A stretch of 35,560 bases of DNA from Sphacelaria rigidula (taxonomy: Eukaryota; Phaeophyceae; Sphacelariales): assembly GCA_964200075.2 (NCBI GenBank), contig CAXNAA020000022.1, forward strand, positions 1-35,560, read 5' to 3'. Made by a program: the position numbers and the translations under genes. Within the stretch, counting starts at the first letter, position 1. Each line of letters starts with the position of its first letter. The notes under the pieces are model-generated. The model made no database searches. It was not told the DNA's origin and was given only the letters and a program-made list of their open reading frames with translations. Below are positions 21,301 to 29,027 of this stretch, piece after piece.

Positions 21301-24300
21301 GACGAGTGAGACATACGCCGCACTGTGTGCCATAATGTACGAAAATACACTGCCGTACCACAACATAGAGACTCTGCGCACACTGCAGATGACAGCAACA
21401 CTACAGCTTACTGACATGAACCACAAAAAAAGCCGCAACGCCAACGTCAAAACGACACCGTTCACTTCAAAACGACTTCACACGAAACTTTCTACCACAT
21501 GCTGCGGGCAGAAAGTGCTACATATACAGGTGGGTGCACATTCAAGACGTGAAGACGTGAAACACAGGGCCAGTCGGTAGGATGATACTCGGAAGTTGAC
21601 TTTGCAATGCTGTGCAACACTGAGCGAGCCCGGCATTAGCTTTGCGCGGTAATTTCTTTCACCACAGTACACATATTCGTCATACCATTACTACCTCTTT
21701 CATCGAGACTACACCATACTTTTAATCTCAAGGGATTTTGATGAATCGCTCCTGCGATGTCTGTCTGACAATTGATTCCGGGCACTGGATGATAAATATC
21801 GGCACTACCGCAGTCCGTCGACTCCCGTCGAATGTTTCATCCACTACGGTCGTTCTCACACTTTTATCGACAGAAACCAGGGTCAGCGCTAAAACGACCA
21901 CTGAGGAAGTATTCGTCGGGTTTTAATGGCACAAAGTACGCGTAACCTATCCATTCGTGTACCATATGTGTGCCATTTTTGTACCATTCGTTAATCAGTT
22001 CGAATACTGGGGCGCGGCGGCAATCATCCTTCAGGATACATTTCTGACGATGGAGTGATACTGTATATACCGAGAGAAAACACTAGTCCCTGAGCCTGGC
22101 AGTAGTGCTTAAATGGCACATATGCAGTTGGAAGACGTAATCAAGAGGCACTGAGATACTCCCGTGGATAAGTGGCAGTCACTACAGCTCGATTGCTCCA
22201 CGCACAAGTCGACCACAAACCATCCATGCCGTCGAGAGCAAGCAAGCGCGTTTCACAAAATCAGGATTCCATCCCCATAGGCAAAATTACGCGAAGAAGA
22301 CAAGACACAAATACAGGCTCACCTGGAAGCCCATGCGATCCAAGTACTTGCTCTCTCGGATGATCATACGCAGTTCCATGGCAAAATTCACTCCGTAAGG
22401 GGGCGGTGGCATGCTGCCCGGCTTGCACTCAGCAATTGCTGTCGCCTGGTGGTGTGCGCCCACCTTACCAAGTTTGGCGGGATTCATATATGTAGAGCCC
22501 GCCTCCTTAGCTGCTGCATTTTCCGGGGTCTCGTCTCTGGTCTTGGTCGTAGCTTGCGCGTAGAGTATTGGCTGCTTCAATTTTTCGGTTGCTACTGCTC
22601 CTACGCGTTGTTCCCACTCCACATACAAACGCGTGTTGTACGCATCTACCGCGCGGGCGAATACCAGGTACCGCTGCTTCACTTGCTCTCCGAACGTGCT
22701 TGTTAGGAGCCCCTCGTGCGCCTGCTGAGTAGGCGGAAGGTTGATGGGGATTCAGAACATAATTAACTGCAGGAGACGCATCGTCGGAGCTGTGATCAAT
22801 GGAACGCAAGGCGTATAAATGGGGTGCCAGGTGTGCATGCACTATCATTGTTGTTGGCTTGGCCCACCCAAGAGTCCCTACTCGTCGTGTTCGTCCTGGT
22901 GATCAGCTGATCAAGGTCCGATAACAGCGCATCAGGTATATTTGAGCTACGATATACCAGTGTACGTGAGACGGGGAGCACTTCGCCTGCTAACGAAGGT
23001 ACCTCACAAAATCGACGACACAAATCTGGCGGACTACACTTTGGGAATACGTTGATGGGCGAGCCAGGTCACGCGAGCTGGAGGAGTGCCGGTGCGAAGT
23101 AATACCGCGATTCGCACCTTGAAGCGTAGAATGGGTTTCTTAGCGCGGTTGTAGAGATCACGTGCCCACGCAATTGCTCCAGCCACCGGTGGGTAGTTCT
23201 TGTATATTGGCGGGAACGACTTGTTTTCGTGGAATATCGCACTGATGTAGTCCAGTTCCTTGGTGTACTGGGCTAGGATGTCCTTGTAGCGCTCATCAAT
23301 TGACTGATTAATGCTTTCCCGACTCTGGATGTTTTGGAAATTCTGGACGAGCTCGAAGGCCCCCTCCGCAGACCGAAGCTTTTGGAATGATTGCTCGATG
23401 AAGGATTTGGTCATGTCTTCAATTTCCTCTACTTGTTGGCGAAAATGTTGCATCACGGTATGCCAACTGTCTTTATACTTTCGGTCGAAAATATCGAAGG
23501 GCACCTGATACATTGAGATCCAGGCACAGCGAGTGAAATAAGCAAACCATGTCAACCAACAGGTGCAGATTCGCAAAACCATACGTCAAAATGTACAGTA
23601 TATATATTTTCCACATTTTGGAGTCCTGACAAGTGCCGAGCACTTCAATCATGCTCCAGAAATAGCAGCGCGTGTTGCTGGCAGAAATGTCTGCCCAACC
23701 GACCTTGCTATGTTCGAAAAGTAAGCTAGAGGCTCAGAAATTCGGCCTCAGGGATACCCCCCTGTAGTTAGGTAGGGAATATTTAGCTGTACGTTTCGAT
23801 GCACGACTACAGTACTGGCTGCAACATTAATCTAAGCAGACCGCGAGAGACATCGCGCGCGCGTGCATGTGCTGGATGCTAATAAGATTGCGCCCGCTTA
23901 ATACACACACCATCGTCATTCATTGCACGACAAATAAACCACTAGGCTTTACTTGTTTTATACACATCTGTTCGGACACTCCTGTTCGGATTCATGTATC
24001 ACTCGTTACCTTGTTCAAAGGTAGGGCCAACCCGTCCACCCTTTCCATTATCTCATCGATTCCGGTCGACTCGCCCGTCACCGCCTTCAACTCTGGCCCA
24101 AGAAACTTGTTGAATTGATCCAGCACAGTAGCAACCTGACGGGTGTACGCACGATGATGCAGTCAATATCGCGCGAAACATGATCCTAGCGCATATGCAC
24201 GGTCATTGTCAGCGTTCTCGCCAGCATGATTGTCTACTGCTGACTATGTTTCAGATTTGTGCACTTGACATATATATATGTATATATATGTGGAAATTGT

Positions 24301-26997
24301 TGGTGCAGTCATCACACCCCAGCGTCACGTGAAGTAAAGGTGGAAGGAATGGGACAGTTTGCAGTTACTGACCTCCAGCAAGTCACCGCAAACTCGTGCC
24401 ATGTAGTTAGTCTGCTCAAAGAGCCTCTTCCTGTCGAATTCCCAACGATGATCAGTGCCTGATTCTTCGATGCGGTGGCGGACGTCCATGTAGGTTGCGT
24501 GCCACGACTCTAGAACTTTACGAGCTTCTGTGACCATGTGCGTAGCCGCCTCTGGGGACTTTTGGAGGATGGTGCGGATGTTGATGCGGGTCTCGACCTG
24601 TTCGTCCACAAGATATTCACGGGCCGAGGGAACAGCATTTTTTTGCTTGTCAATTTGCCTACCAAACAGATGTGCCCAGAAAGTACATGTTCAACGTATT
24701 GCAATTCTTCTAGTAGGCTGTAGGGTTACCTCCGCCTAACGAGGAGGACCATATGTCTCAACAACACTTCAATGAAGCAATTGTCCGTAAATCAAATTCC
24801 TTGTCAGAGGATCACACATTATCGTGGGGATATGCCCGGCGCGCACCTTGCCCGCGATTTCTCCGGCGACGAGCTCCATTAAAGGTACCATACGCTCGTC
24901 TGTATTGTAGTGACGGCTTATGACCCACACCATGCGGATAGCATTCATCATGGACGGTAGTGTGTCGAGGGTGATACTGAATGATCCTTGGCTGATGTTT
25001 TTGAAGTGGCGCTCCAGAGTGGTGAGAAACCTGAAAATCGAAACGTAGCAGGAGGGCTGTCGTACGGTCGGGCGTGAATTGAACACAGCAATAGCAGATG
25101 TTATCAACCATAAACTTGCAATATTTTGACATCTAGAGAGCAGGTACAAATTCGCCATAACACAGTACACGACTCGGCTCACTTGACGTTGTCCTTTGCT
25201 TCAATGTACAGCCGCGACAGCTCTGAGAAATGATAATTGAAAGTCGGCAACATGGGTGCTTCCACTTCATCCATGACCTTCAACATCCGCTGGACCTGTT
25301 GCGAGCCAAGAGTTTTCAGAACGACAGAGTTAGCCGAGGGCAAAAACTATCGCACTCTTGACGGAAGCTATTTGTTCTACGAGAGAGGATTATCCTCAAC
25401 CGCGTTGCACGACCGCGCAAAATAATTGTTGATAGGTGACTCCTCGAACTAGCAGGTTACCATGAGGCGCCCGATCGAGGCCATAACAACACCTTACACT
25501 CACAATACAAGAGAAGATTCAACATTATTAAACTTTAGACTACTGCTCCCGAACAGCAGGCCGTGTTCGCGTCATTACCTTCGCGCTCGCTACTCAGGAG
25601 TTGCGCGTCGGCGCCAAGAACACATCCTTCAGTACATGCACCACCACCGCGCAGGTAGGGAAACAGGACGGCCCTAGAGCAGGGTAAGGGAGAGCAGAAC
25701 TCATTTGAGCACCCGACTCGTCAAAATTGCCGCCCTACCTGTAGCACACAGCCTCAGACAGAGCCTTGCACCACAATGCTGTGACAATGTCGTAACCCAA
25801 GAAAGTTGAACGCACCTTGGGCATATTAATTTGCTCGTAGAGGGCGCTGAGGGACGCATTTCGTCGACGCCAGAACTCGATTTCTGCCATTGGACCCTTG
25901 CCCTTCACACGCTTCACATTTTCCGTCTCTACTACCGAAGCAATTAGTCGACTCCAGTCCTCCATGGCTCCCTCCAGCAGAGACACTGCTTCGAAGGCGT
26001 TGCCGATCTCGGGATCGTCTATGTTTATGTTCGGGACGGACAAGTGCACGTCACCCTTCACCTGTTGCGTGGCGTGAGCTACGTGTGACTCAAACTTTTG
26101 AAGATTTGACCGGAATTCATTCCGAAGTGTATCCCCCACCTTTGGAGCATCTTGAGGTACTGTCGAAGGGTCGGATATGACCTTATCACCAGTTACCGCC
26201 GACACTGCCAACACTCCAAGGCCGAGCTGATGATCAAGGAGCGGGGCAAAAACTTCCTTCACCAAAGCAGATAAGCTTGTGAGGCAGTCCCCGGCAAGGC
26301 ATCCATATTCCACTGCTAAGGTCATGCTCACATCATCACTGGAAGCTAAAGGCTTGCTCACCTCACCGCGTATGTTCTTCACTAAGTACACAACCCTTTC
26401 CACCGAATCTGGTAAGTTCCCTTGGGTTACGCGACATCGCCTCTTCGTGGAGAGAATCGTGCGCACCGCTTTTCGAGTTTTGGTCACTACTCTCATCTCT
26501 GGTATGACTGGTGATGCGGTCTCCACAGAGCTGCTCTCGTCGAGTTTTTCCTCCACAGCGGTGCCGGGTACCTCTGAGTCCCCTGCCGCAGATGGTGGAT
26601 TCCCTTCCTGAGGTTTTGTGCTTGATGCCAACTCGCCGTCAGTTGGGGGACTTTCTAAGTCACCCTCAACCCCTGAAGCACCACCTGCCTCACAAGGTTG
26701 GAGACCCTCTACCGGTTCACTTTCCTGGTACTCCTCATCGTACTCTTCGGACTCCTCCACATTCTCCATTTCAGTATGAAAAAACAACGCGGCCCCCAGC
26801 GAACCCTTTGGGCCCAGGAAACCTTGTAAAATTTCAGCAGCGGATGAAGCTAGAGTTGGCGCAGGTGACTGTGCTGTACTCGACGAATTAACCGCGTTGA
26901 CTTGCAGCATTTGTCGGAATTCATCCTCGCCGAGTCCCAGTCCTTCGAGGACTCTGCCTCGAATCCAGACAACTCTAGGATCAGAAATACTAGCCAT
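5386..26997 (-). CDS. DNAH10: Axonemal dynein heavy chain, DNAH10/DHC10 (inner arm I1/f beta) type, 22 exons
   Basis: ATPase motor of the ciliary inner dynein arm; in Chlamydomonas this class (DHC10, 1-beta) pairs with DHC1 in the two-headed I1/f arm that controls waveform. Joined exons give 14,058 nt, about 4,685 residues plus TGA; human DNAH10 is roughly 4,470. Order: tail (1 to ~1,280), linker (~1,290-1,790), AAA1 with GPAGTGKT at 2025-2032 and CFDEFNR at 2075, AAA2 GPTGGGKT at 2317, AAA3 GESGTAKT at 2656, AAA4 GVGGSGKK at 3008, stalk and microtubule-binding tip (~3,236-3,540), AAA5, AAA6 and C-terminal domain. The subclass is set by remembered DNAH10 signatures such as [12 protein letters not shown] near the C terminus, RHFKNI..GSFSI in the tail and [13 protein letters not shown] before AAA1. 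Exons: 26997-25816, 25295-25183, 25030-24847, 24597-24373, 24135-24010, 23504-23118, 22721-22323, 21222-20915, 20705-20540, 20193-19873, 19701-19258, 19036-18623, 18343-17972, 17821-17498, 17186-17013, 16542-16324, 16096-15800, 15473-14955, 14730-14371, 14144-13791, 12748-9524, 9330-5386. Confidence 0.92.
9524..12748 (-). CDS. DNAH10: DNAH10 exon 21: AAA2, AAA3, AAA4 and stalk coil 1
   Basis: 1,075 codons without an intron. Acceptor CTCGCAG|GTG, donor CAG|GTAGGT, phase 0. AAA2: GPTGGGKT (2317) and [23 protein letters not shown]3: GESGTAKT (2656), [20 protein letters not shown] and [20 protein letters not shown]4: GVGGSGKK (3008), [19 protein letters not shown] and the tail DWFQPWP. Residues ~3,236-3,350 are a heptad-like helix rich in Glu, Lys and Gln (stalk coil 1), ending in [18 protein letters not shown] at the start of the microtubule-binding tip. 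All four P-loops keep the Walker Lys. Confidence 0.97.
13701..13829 (-). repeat. Three tandem 43 bp copies of exon 20 end plus splice donor
   Basis: On the minus strand three units of 43 bp lie head to tail (13829-13787, 13786-13744, 13743-13701). Each ends GCCGATCAG|GT(A/G)AG. Copy 1 is the last 38 nt of exon 20 plus 5 nt of intron; the others differ from it at very few positions. Donor GTs are at 13790, 13747 and 13704. Copy 1 has GTGAG and copies 2 and 3 have GTAAG. Because 43 and 86 are not multiples of three, only the first donor keeps the frame. Confidence 0.95.
13791..14144 (-). CDS. DNAH10: DNAH10 exon 20: AAA1-AAA2 junction, with reiterated donor
   Basis: 118 codons, phase 0. Acceptor TTGTCAG|GTC gives [20 protein letters not shown]; then [34 protein letters not shown] and [12 protein letters not shown]. 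It ends NNVFADQ at CAG|GTGAGG. Two more copies of the exon end with donor follow in tandem; only this first donor keeps the frame with exon 21 (FADQ then VDKCIQMYE). Confidence 0.93.
14371..14730 (-). CDS. DNAH10: DNAH10 exon 19: AAA1 Walker B and sensor region
   Basis: 120 codons, phase 0. Acceptor ATGCAG|GCA, donor AAG|GTAAGA. It has [19 protein letters not shown] (Walker B, intact Asp-Glu), [20 protein letters not shown], then [11 protein letters not shown] and [15 protein letters not shown]. These are the standard AAA1 motifs in order. Confidence 0.96.
14955..15473 (-). CDS. DNAH10: DNAH10 exon 18: AAA1 with Walker A
   Basis: 173 codons, phase 0. Acceptor TTTCAG|GTC, donor AAG|GTGGGT. 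It contains [50 protein letters not shown] and the AAA1 P-loop GPAGTGKT (15033-15056), followed by [13 protein letters not shown] and [12 protein letters not shown]1 is the main ATP-hydrolysing site of dynein; its Walker A is intact. Confidence 0.96.
15800..16096 (-). CDS. DNAH10: DNAH10 exon 17: linker end
   Basis: 99 codons, phase 0. Acceptor TCGCAG|GTG, donor GAG|GTGAGT. It begins [18 protein letters not shown], then has [20 protein letters not shown] and ends IWWTWE, continuing with VEDVF of exon 18 as in DNAH10 (WWTWEVEDVF). Confidence 0.93.
16324..16542 (-). CDS. DNAH10: DNAH10 exon 16: linker
   Basis: 73 codons, phase 0. Acceptor CTTCAG|ATC, donor CAG|GTATGT. It contains [20 protein letters not shown] and [15 protein letters not shown], the near-invariant 'YL..KR..FPRF.F.SDDELL..L' dynein motif. 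Confidence 0.95.
17013..17186 (-). CDS. DNAH10: DNAH10 exon 15: linker
   Basis: 58 codons, phase 0. It reads [34 protein letters not shown] and [17 protein letters not shown], the most conserved part of the linker. Acceptor CATCAG|GTT. The donor is CAG|GCAAGT, a GC donor; no nearby GT keeps the frame. Confidence 0.92.
17498..17821 (-). CDS. DNAH10: DNAH10 exon 14: linker
   Basis: 108 codons, phase 0. The acceptor GCACAG|ATG gives [20 protein letters not shown] after WQKLME, as in the 'HWK.LM..TG..F' motif. It contains [14 protein letters not shown] and ends [17 protein letters not shown] before CAG|GTGATA. Confidence 0.92.
17972..18343 (-). CDS. DNAH10: DNAH10 exon 13: linker region
   Basis: 124 codons, phase 0. 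Acceptor CCACAG|GTG. It contains [19 protein letters not shown] ('ANAEKLFDLPIT.YPEL'), [20 protein letters not shown] and ends WQKLME. The only frame-keeping donor is GAG|GCGAGT, a GC donor. Confidence 0.88.
18344..18622 (-). other. DNAH10 intron 12: open throughout, ambiguous donor
   Basis: 279 bp (or 285 from the GT donor), a multiple of three with no in-frame stop, so exons 12 and 13 form one open frame. The in-frame translation (rich in His, Gln and Arg) has no dynein motifs, and removing it joins EYQDKVQ to [14 protein letters not shown], as the family requires. It is therefore read as an intron. Confidence 0.8.
18623..19036 (-). CDS. DNAH10: DNAH10 exon 12: start of linker region
   Basis: 138 codons with the GC donor CAG|GCAAGT at 18622, or 136 with the GT donor AAG|GTGCAG at 18628; both keep frame. 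Acceptor CTACTCAG|CTG. It contains [25 protein letters not shown] and [20 protein letters not shown], matching the 'GPG....LD.G..LL..Y' pattern. Confidence 0.88.
19258..19701 (-). CDS. DNAH10: DNAH10 exon 11: tail to linker transition
   Basis: 148 codons, phase 0. Acceptor GTGCTGCAG|ATC, donor CAG|GTATGT. It contains [17 protein letters not shown] and [19 protein letters not shown] ('YL..W..Y..LW'), followed by [13 protein letters not shown], all in the order seen in axonemal heavy chains. Confidence 0.9.
19873..20193 (-). CDS. DNAH10: DNAH10 exon 10: tail
   Basis: 107 codons, phase 0. Acceptor CAACAG|GTG, donor CAG|GTACAG. It contains [32 protein letters not shown] and [12 protein letters not shown]; the last is the widely conserved 'F.RWM.G.C' of axonemal chains. 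Confidence 0.9.
20540..20705 (-). CDS. DNAH10: DNAH10 exon 9: tail
   Basis: 1 nt plus 55 codons. Acceptor CGGCAG|C, donor AAG|GTACTG. It reads [12 protein letters not shown] and ends [10 protein letters not shown]; joined to [11 protein letters not shown] it restores the 'LL.KVE..V..TNTGKSP' signature. Confidence 0.86.
20915..21222 (-). CDS. DNAH10: DNAH10 exon 8: tail
   Basis: 102 codons plus 2 nt (phase 2 donor CCAG|GTACGA). Acceptor CGCTAG|GTG. It contains [19 protein letters not shown] and [19 protein letters not shown], standard heavy-chain tail motifs ('LNVALQEDK', 'LNWNS..I..FI..C'). It follows a long 1,100 bp intron. Confidence 0.9.
22323..22721 (-). CDS. DNAH10: DNAH10 exon 7: tail
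   Basis: 133 codons, phase 0. It begins [19 protein letters not shown] and ends [15 protein letters not shown] before CAG|GTGAGC. The acceptor is a tandem CAGCAG, so an isoform with one extra Gln is possible. The middle ([14 protein letters not shown]) carries the N-F-A-x-EL motif that precedes the conserved alanine-rich helix of exon 8. Confidence 0.87.
23118..23504 (-). CDS. DNAH10: DNAH10 exon 6: tail
   Basis: 129 codons, phase 0. Acceptor TATCAG|GTG, donor AAG|GTGCGA. It starts [14 protein letters not shown] and contains [20 protein letters not shown] and [20 protein letters not shown], the 'PPVAGAI.WAR.L..R...P' stretch typical of axonemal tails. Confidence 0.92.
24010..24135 (-). CDS. 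DNAH10: DNAH10 exon 5: tail
   Basis: 42 codons, phase 0 at both ends. Acceptor CGTCAG|GTT, donor AAG|GTAACG. It reads [15 protein letters not shown] and [11 protein letters not shown], matching the [14 protein letters not shown] signature. The exon is short and was found by reading between larger open frames. Confidence 0.88.
24373..24597 (-). CDS. DNAH10: DNAH10 exon 4: tail
   Basis: 75 codons, phase 0 at both ends. The acceptor GAACAG|GTC was preferred over upstream AGs because it continues GEIAGK with [11 protein letters not shown], as the family expects. It contains [20 protein letters not shown]. Donor GAG|GTCAGT. Confidence 0.88.
24847..25030 (-). CDS. DNAH10: DNAH10 exon 3: tail
   Basis: 1 nt plus 61 codons. 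Acceptor TTTTCAG|G, donor AAG|GTGCGC. It contains [20 protein letters not shown] and [20 protein letters not shown], one of the best-conserved parts of the heavy-chain N-terminal domain and closest to DNAH10. Confidence 0.92.
25183..25295 (-). CDS. DNAH10: DNAH10 exon 2: tail
   Basis: 37 codons plus 2 nt. Acceptor CAACAG|GTC, donor AA|GTGAGC (phase 2). It reads [17 protein letters not shown] and ends YIEAKDNV; the split Lys codon then leads into [12 protein letters not shown] of exon 3, an uninterrupted family motif. This join confirms both boundaries. Confidence 0.88.
25816..26997 (-). CDS. DNAH10: DNAH10 exon 1: N-terminal tail with acidic insert
   Basis: 394 codons. The start is the in-frame ATG at 26997-26995 (context GATATGGCT); no in-frame ATG lies further upstream in the open stretch. 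The protein begins [17 protein letters not shown], the usual opening of flagellar heavy chains (SDPR..W...RVL), so the N terminus is probably complete. Residues ~78-160 are Glu/Ser/Pro-rich and low in complexity. The conserved tail begins near residue 365 with [20 protein letters not shown], matching the GPLAEIEFWRERNA signature of DNAH10. The donor is AAG|GTGCGT, phase 0. Confidence 0.9.
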
Positions 26998-27240
26998 ATC
27001 CAGACACTCATTTAACAAAAAATACAAGAACAGCAGCTGCCCGCTCCCTAGTACGGCCAGAGGTTGGTGCTCCCTATCACGTCAAGATCTTTGGAGAGCG
27101 AGAAGGATATCCGCCGCTGTTACACGAATGTGAATCATGATCTATCTTCGTCCGGCTCGTGTTATTTTCCACACCCTCCCCGCTGCTGAGGGGTTGCTGT
27201 AAGTCGTACAGAATTTGCCCGTGTGCGCTCGATAACAAGA
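26998..27240. promoter_or_regulatory. Divergent intergenic interval, candidate bidirectional promoter
   Basis: 243 bp separate the start codons of the minus-strand dynein gene and the plus-strand MED14-like gene. Both promoters and both 5' UTRs must fit here unless upstream noncoding exons exist. I see no convincing TATA box or other named motif. The call rests on position alone. Confidence 0.6.
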
Positions 27241-27546
27241 ATGCAGGGTGTAGAAGAGGCGCAGCCCTTGCATCTCCTTCCTCTTCCCTGCCTGGATGCA
27301 TCAGACTTAGTAGGAAAAACAACTGATATTGCTTTTCACGATGTACGCAGTCTCGCCAACATCTTGAGTCGAGTCAACCTGGATGCACGGCGGGAGGACT
27401 TGCTAGATTACATCCGATTGAATAGGGCACGCTTCATGAAGGCGTATGTTGCTGTCAGGTGGCTCTCTGGAAGGCATGGGGCGCTGGTCGTAAACGCTAG
27501 CAATGCGCTGGCCGAAGCTCAAACCCAGCGACAGCAGATTGACACG
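27241..27546 (+). CDS. MED14: MED14-like exon 1
   Basis: 102 codons. ATG at 27241; the open frame extends 18 nt upstream only to a GTG, so this ATG is the likely start. It reads MQGVEEAQPLHLLPLPC, then IAFHDVRSLANILSRVNLD and LLDYIRLNRARFMKAYVAVR, and ends TQRQQIDT. The donor ACG|GTGAGA is phase 0. Confidence 0.75.
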
Positions 27547-28993
27547 GTGAGATTAACAGCAGTGGCAGTGTTCATACTACGTACTCTATGTTACAACAAT
27601 ACCTATAATAGTACACAGTCACAGCCGTACTTTTGGTTTTGTACGAGTACTGTACTTGTAGTGGATATGTTCCCCATACAATTATATTTATACATATTAT
27701 ATAAATAAATTTAATTAATTAATTAATTAATTGGATGGATGGATCATTTGGGGATGGTTGGTCATTTGATTTTTTTTTTTGAGCAAGGGAAAGACAATAT
27801 AGCGCCCAGTTTTGCAGAAGGCCTTTTGTTGACATGGCTGTTTGGGGTAACGGAATAGTCATTTTAATTAAAGACATAGCACCCACACAGCGAGAGAGGA
27901 TCTGGGGCCGTAGGGCCGCTGCCGCCCACATATACATGCGTGTTGTGGTGAGTGCAATACAGTACTCTACCATACATCGATACTTGGTGGGTGGAAACCA
28001 CCATGAGCGGCGACAGTACCACGACCGCAGGTGTTATTGTACGGTGTGTACGGAGGCTTTACAGAGGCGTCCAAAGTCTTGGTCGTATATCTATGGTTGA
28101 TTTTTTCGAACAAAATAACAAAAACAATAACAATAACCCTAACCCTAACCCCGATCTAAGACGTATCAGACCCTCGGGCAAGAGGGTTGCACAGGGTCCC
28201 CTATGCAAGGTGTGCATTGGCAGACCTGACACGTTCTGGACGGGCTGGGTCCATTGCTCACCTGCCCCAAACCATATATTTTCTCAAAACTTTCTCAAGT
28301 CTGAATCACGTAGTCATGTTGTTAACCATAGATATATGACCAAAACTTTGGGTCTACTGGCTTTACAAGTCGTAGCCTACACGCGCCGTTGAGAGTCTCC
28401 GTAGCTGATAGATGATGCCCCAATAAGTCAAGCGTACAGAGATATAATCATTTTCTCTAAATGGAAAGTCGTTTGTCTCGAGAAAGCCTGCAATTGGTCG
28501 CCGCCATACCACCTTTTAAAAAAGATTCCTAAACATCGTGTTTGTAAGGCCACTTCTTATGTATATAAAAAACTCTAGAAAAAACTCGTGTTCTGATGAC
28601 GAAAAACCCGCTTCTTTTGTGATGAGAAACGCATTTTTCGAAATACATTTTTCTGTTGACATGTTTCGATAGCCCAAAGGTATCAGAAAATCCTAATGAT
28701 TTTTTCAAACTCTTTTTTCGGCGTACTTTTTCTTATGTCTGTACCTCTTTGGTATGCTGTACATAGTTTTCATCTTTTCATCTACCTCTGCACGGAATTC
28801 CCATAAGCACCTTCACCCTGTACCGAGCGCGTCGGGAAGAAAAAAGGAACAAAATGGATTAGGATTTTCTGATACCTTTGGGCTATCGAAACATGTTAGT
28901 ATGAGTTGTTTTGGATGGGTTTGGAATCCTCATCAAGGCCACACCCCTTTCCACCCCACAACAACGTCGATACTGGCTTGGTTGCCATCCATC

Positions 28994-29027
<34 letters not shown>

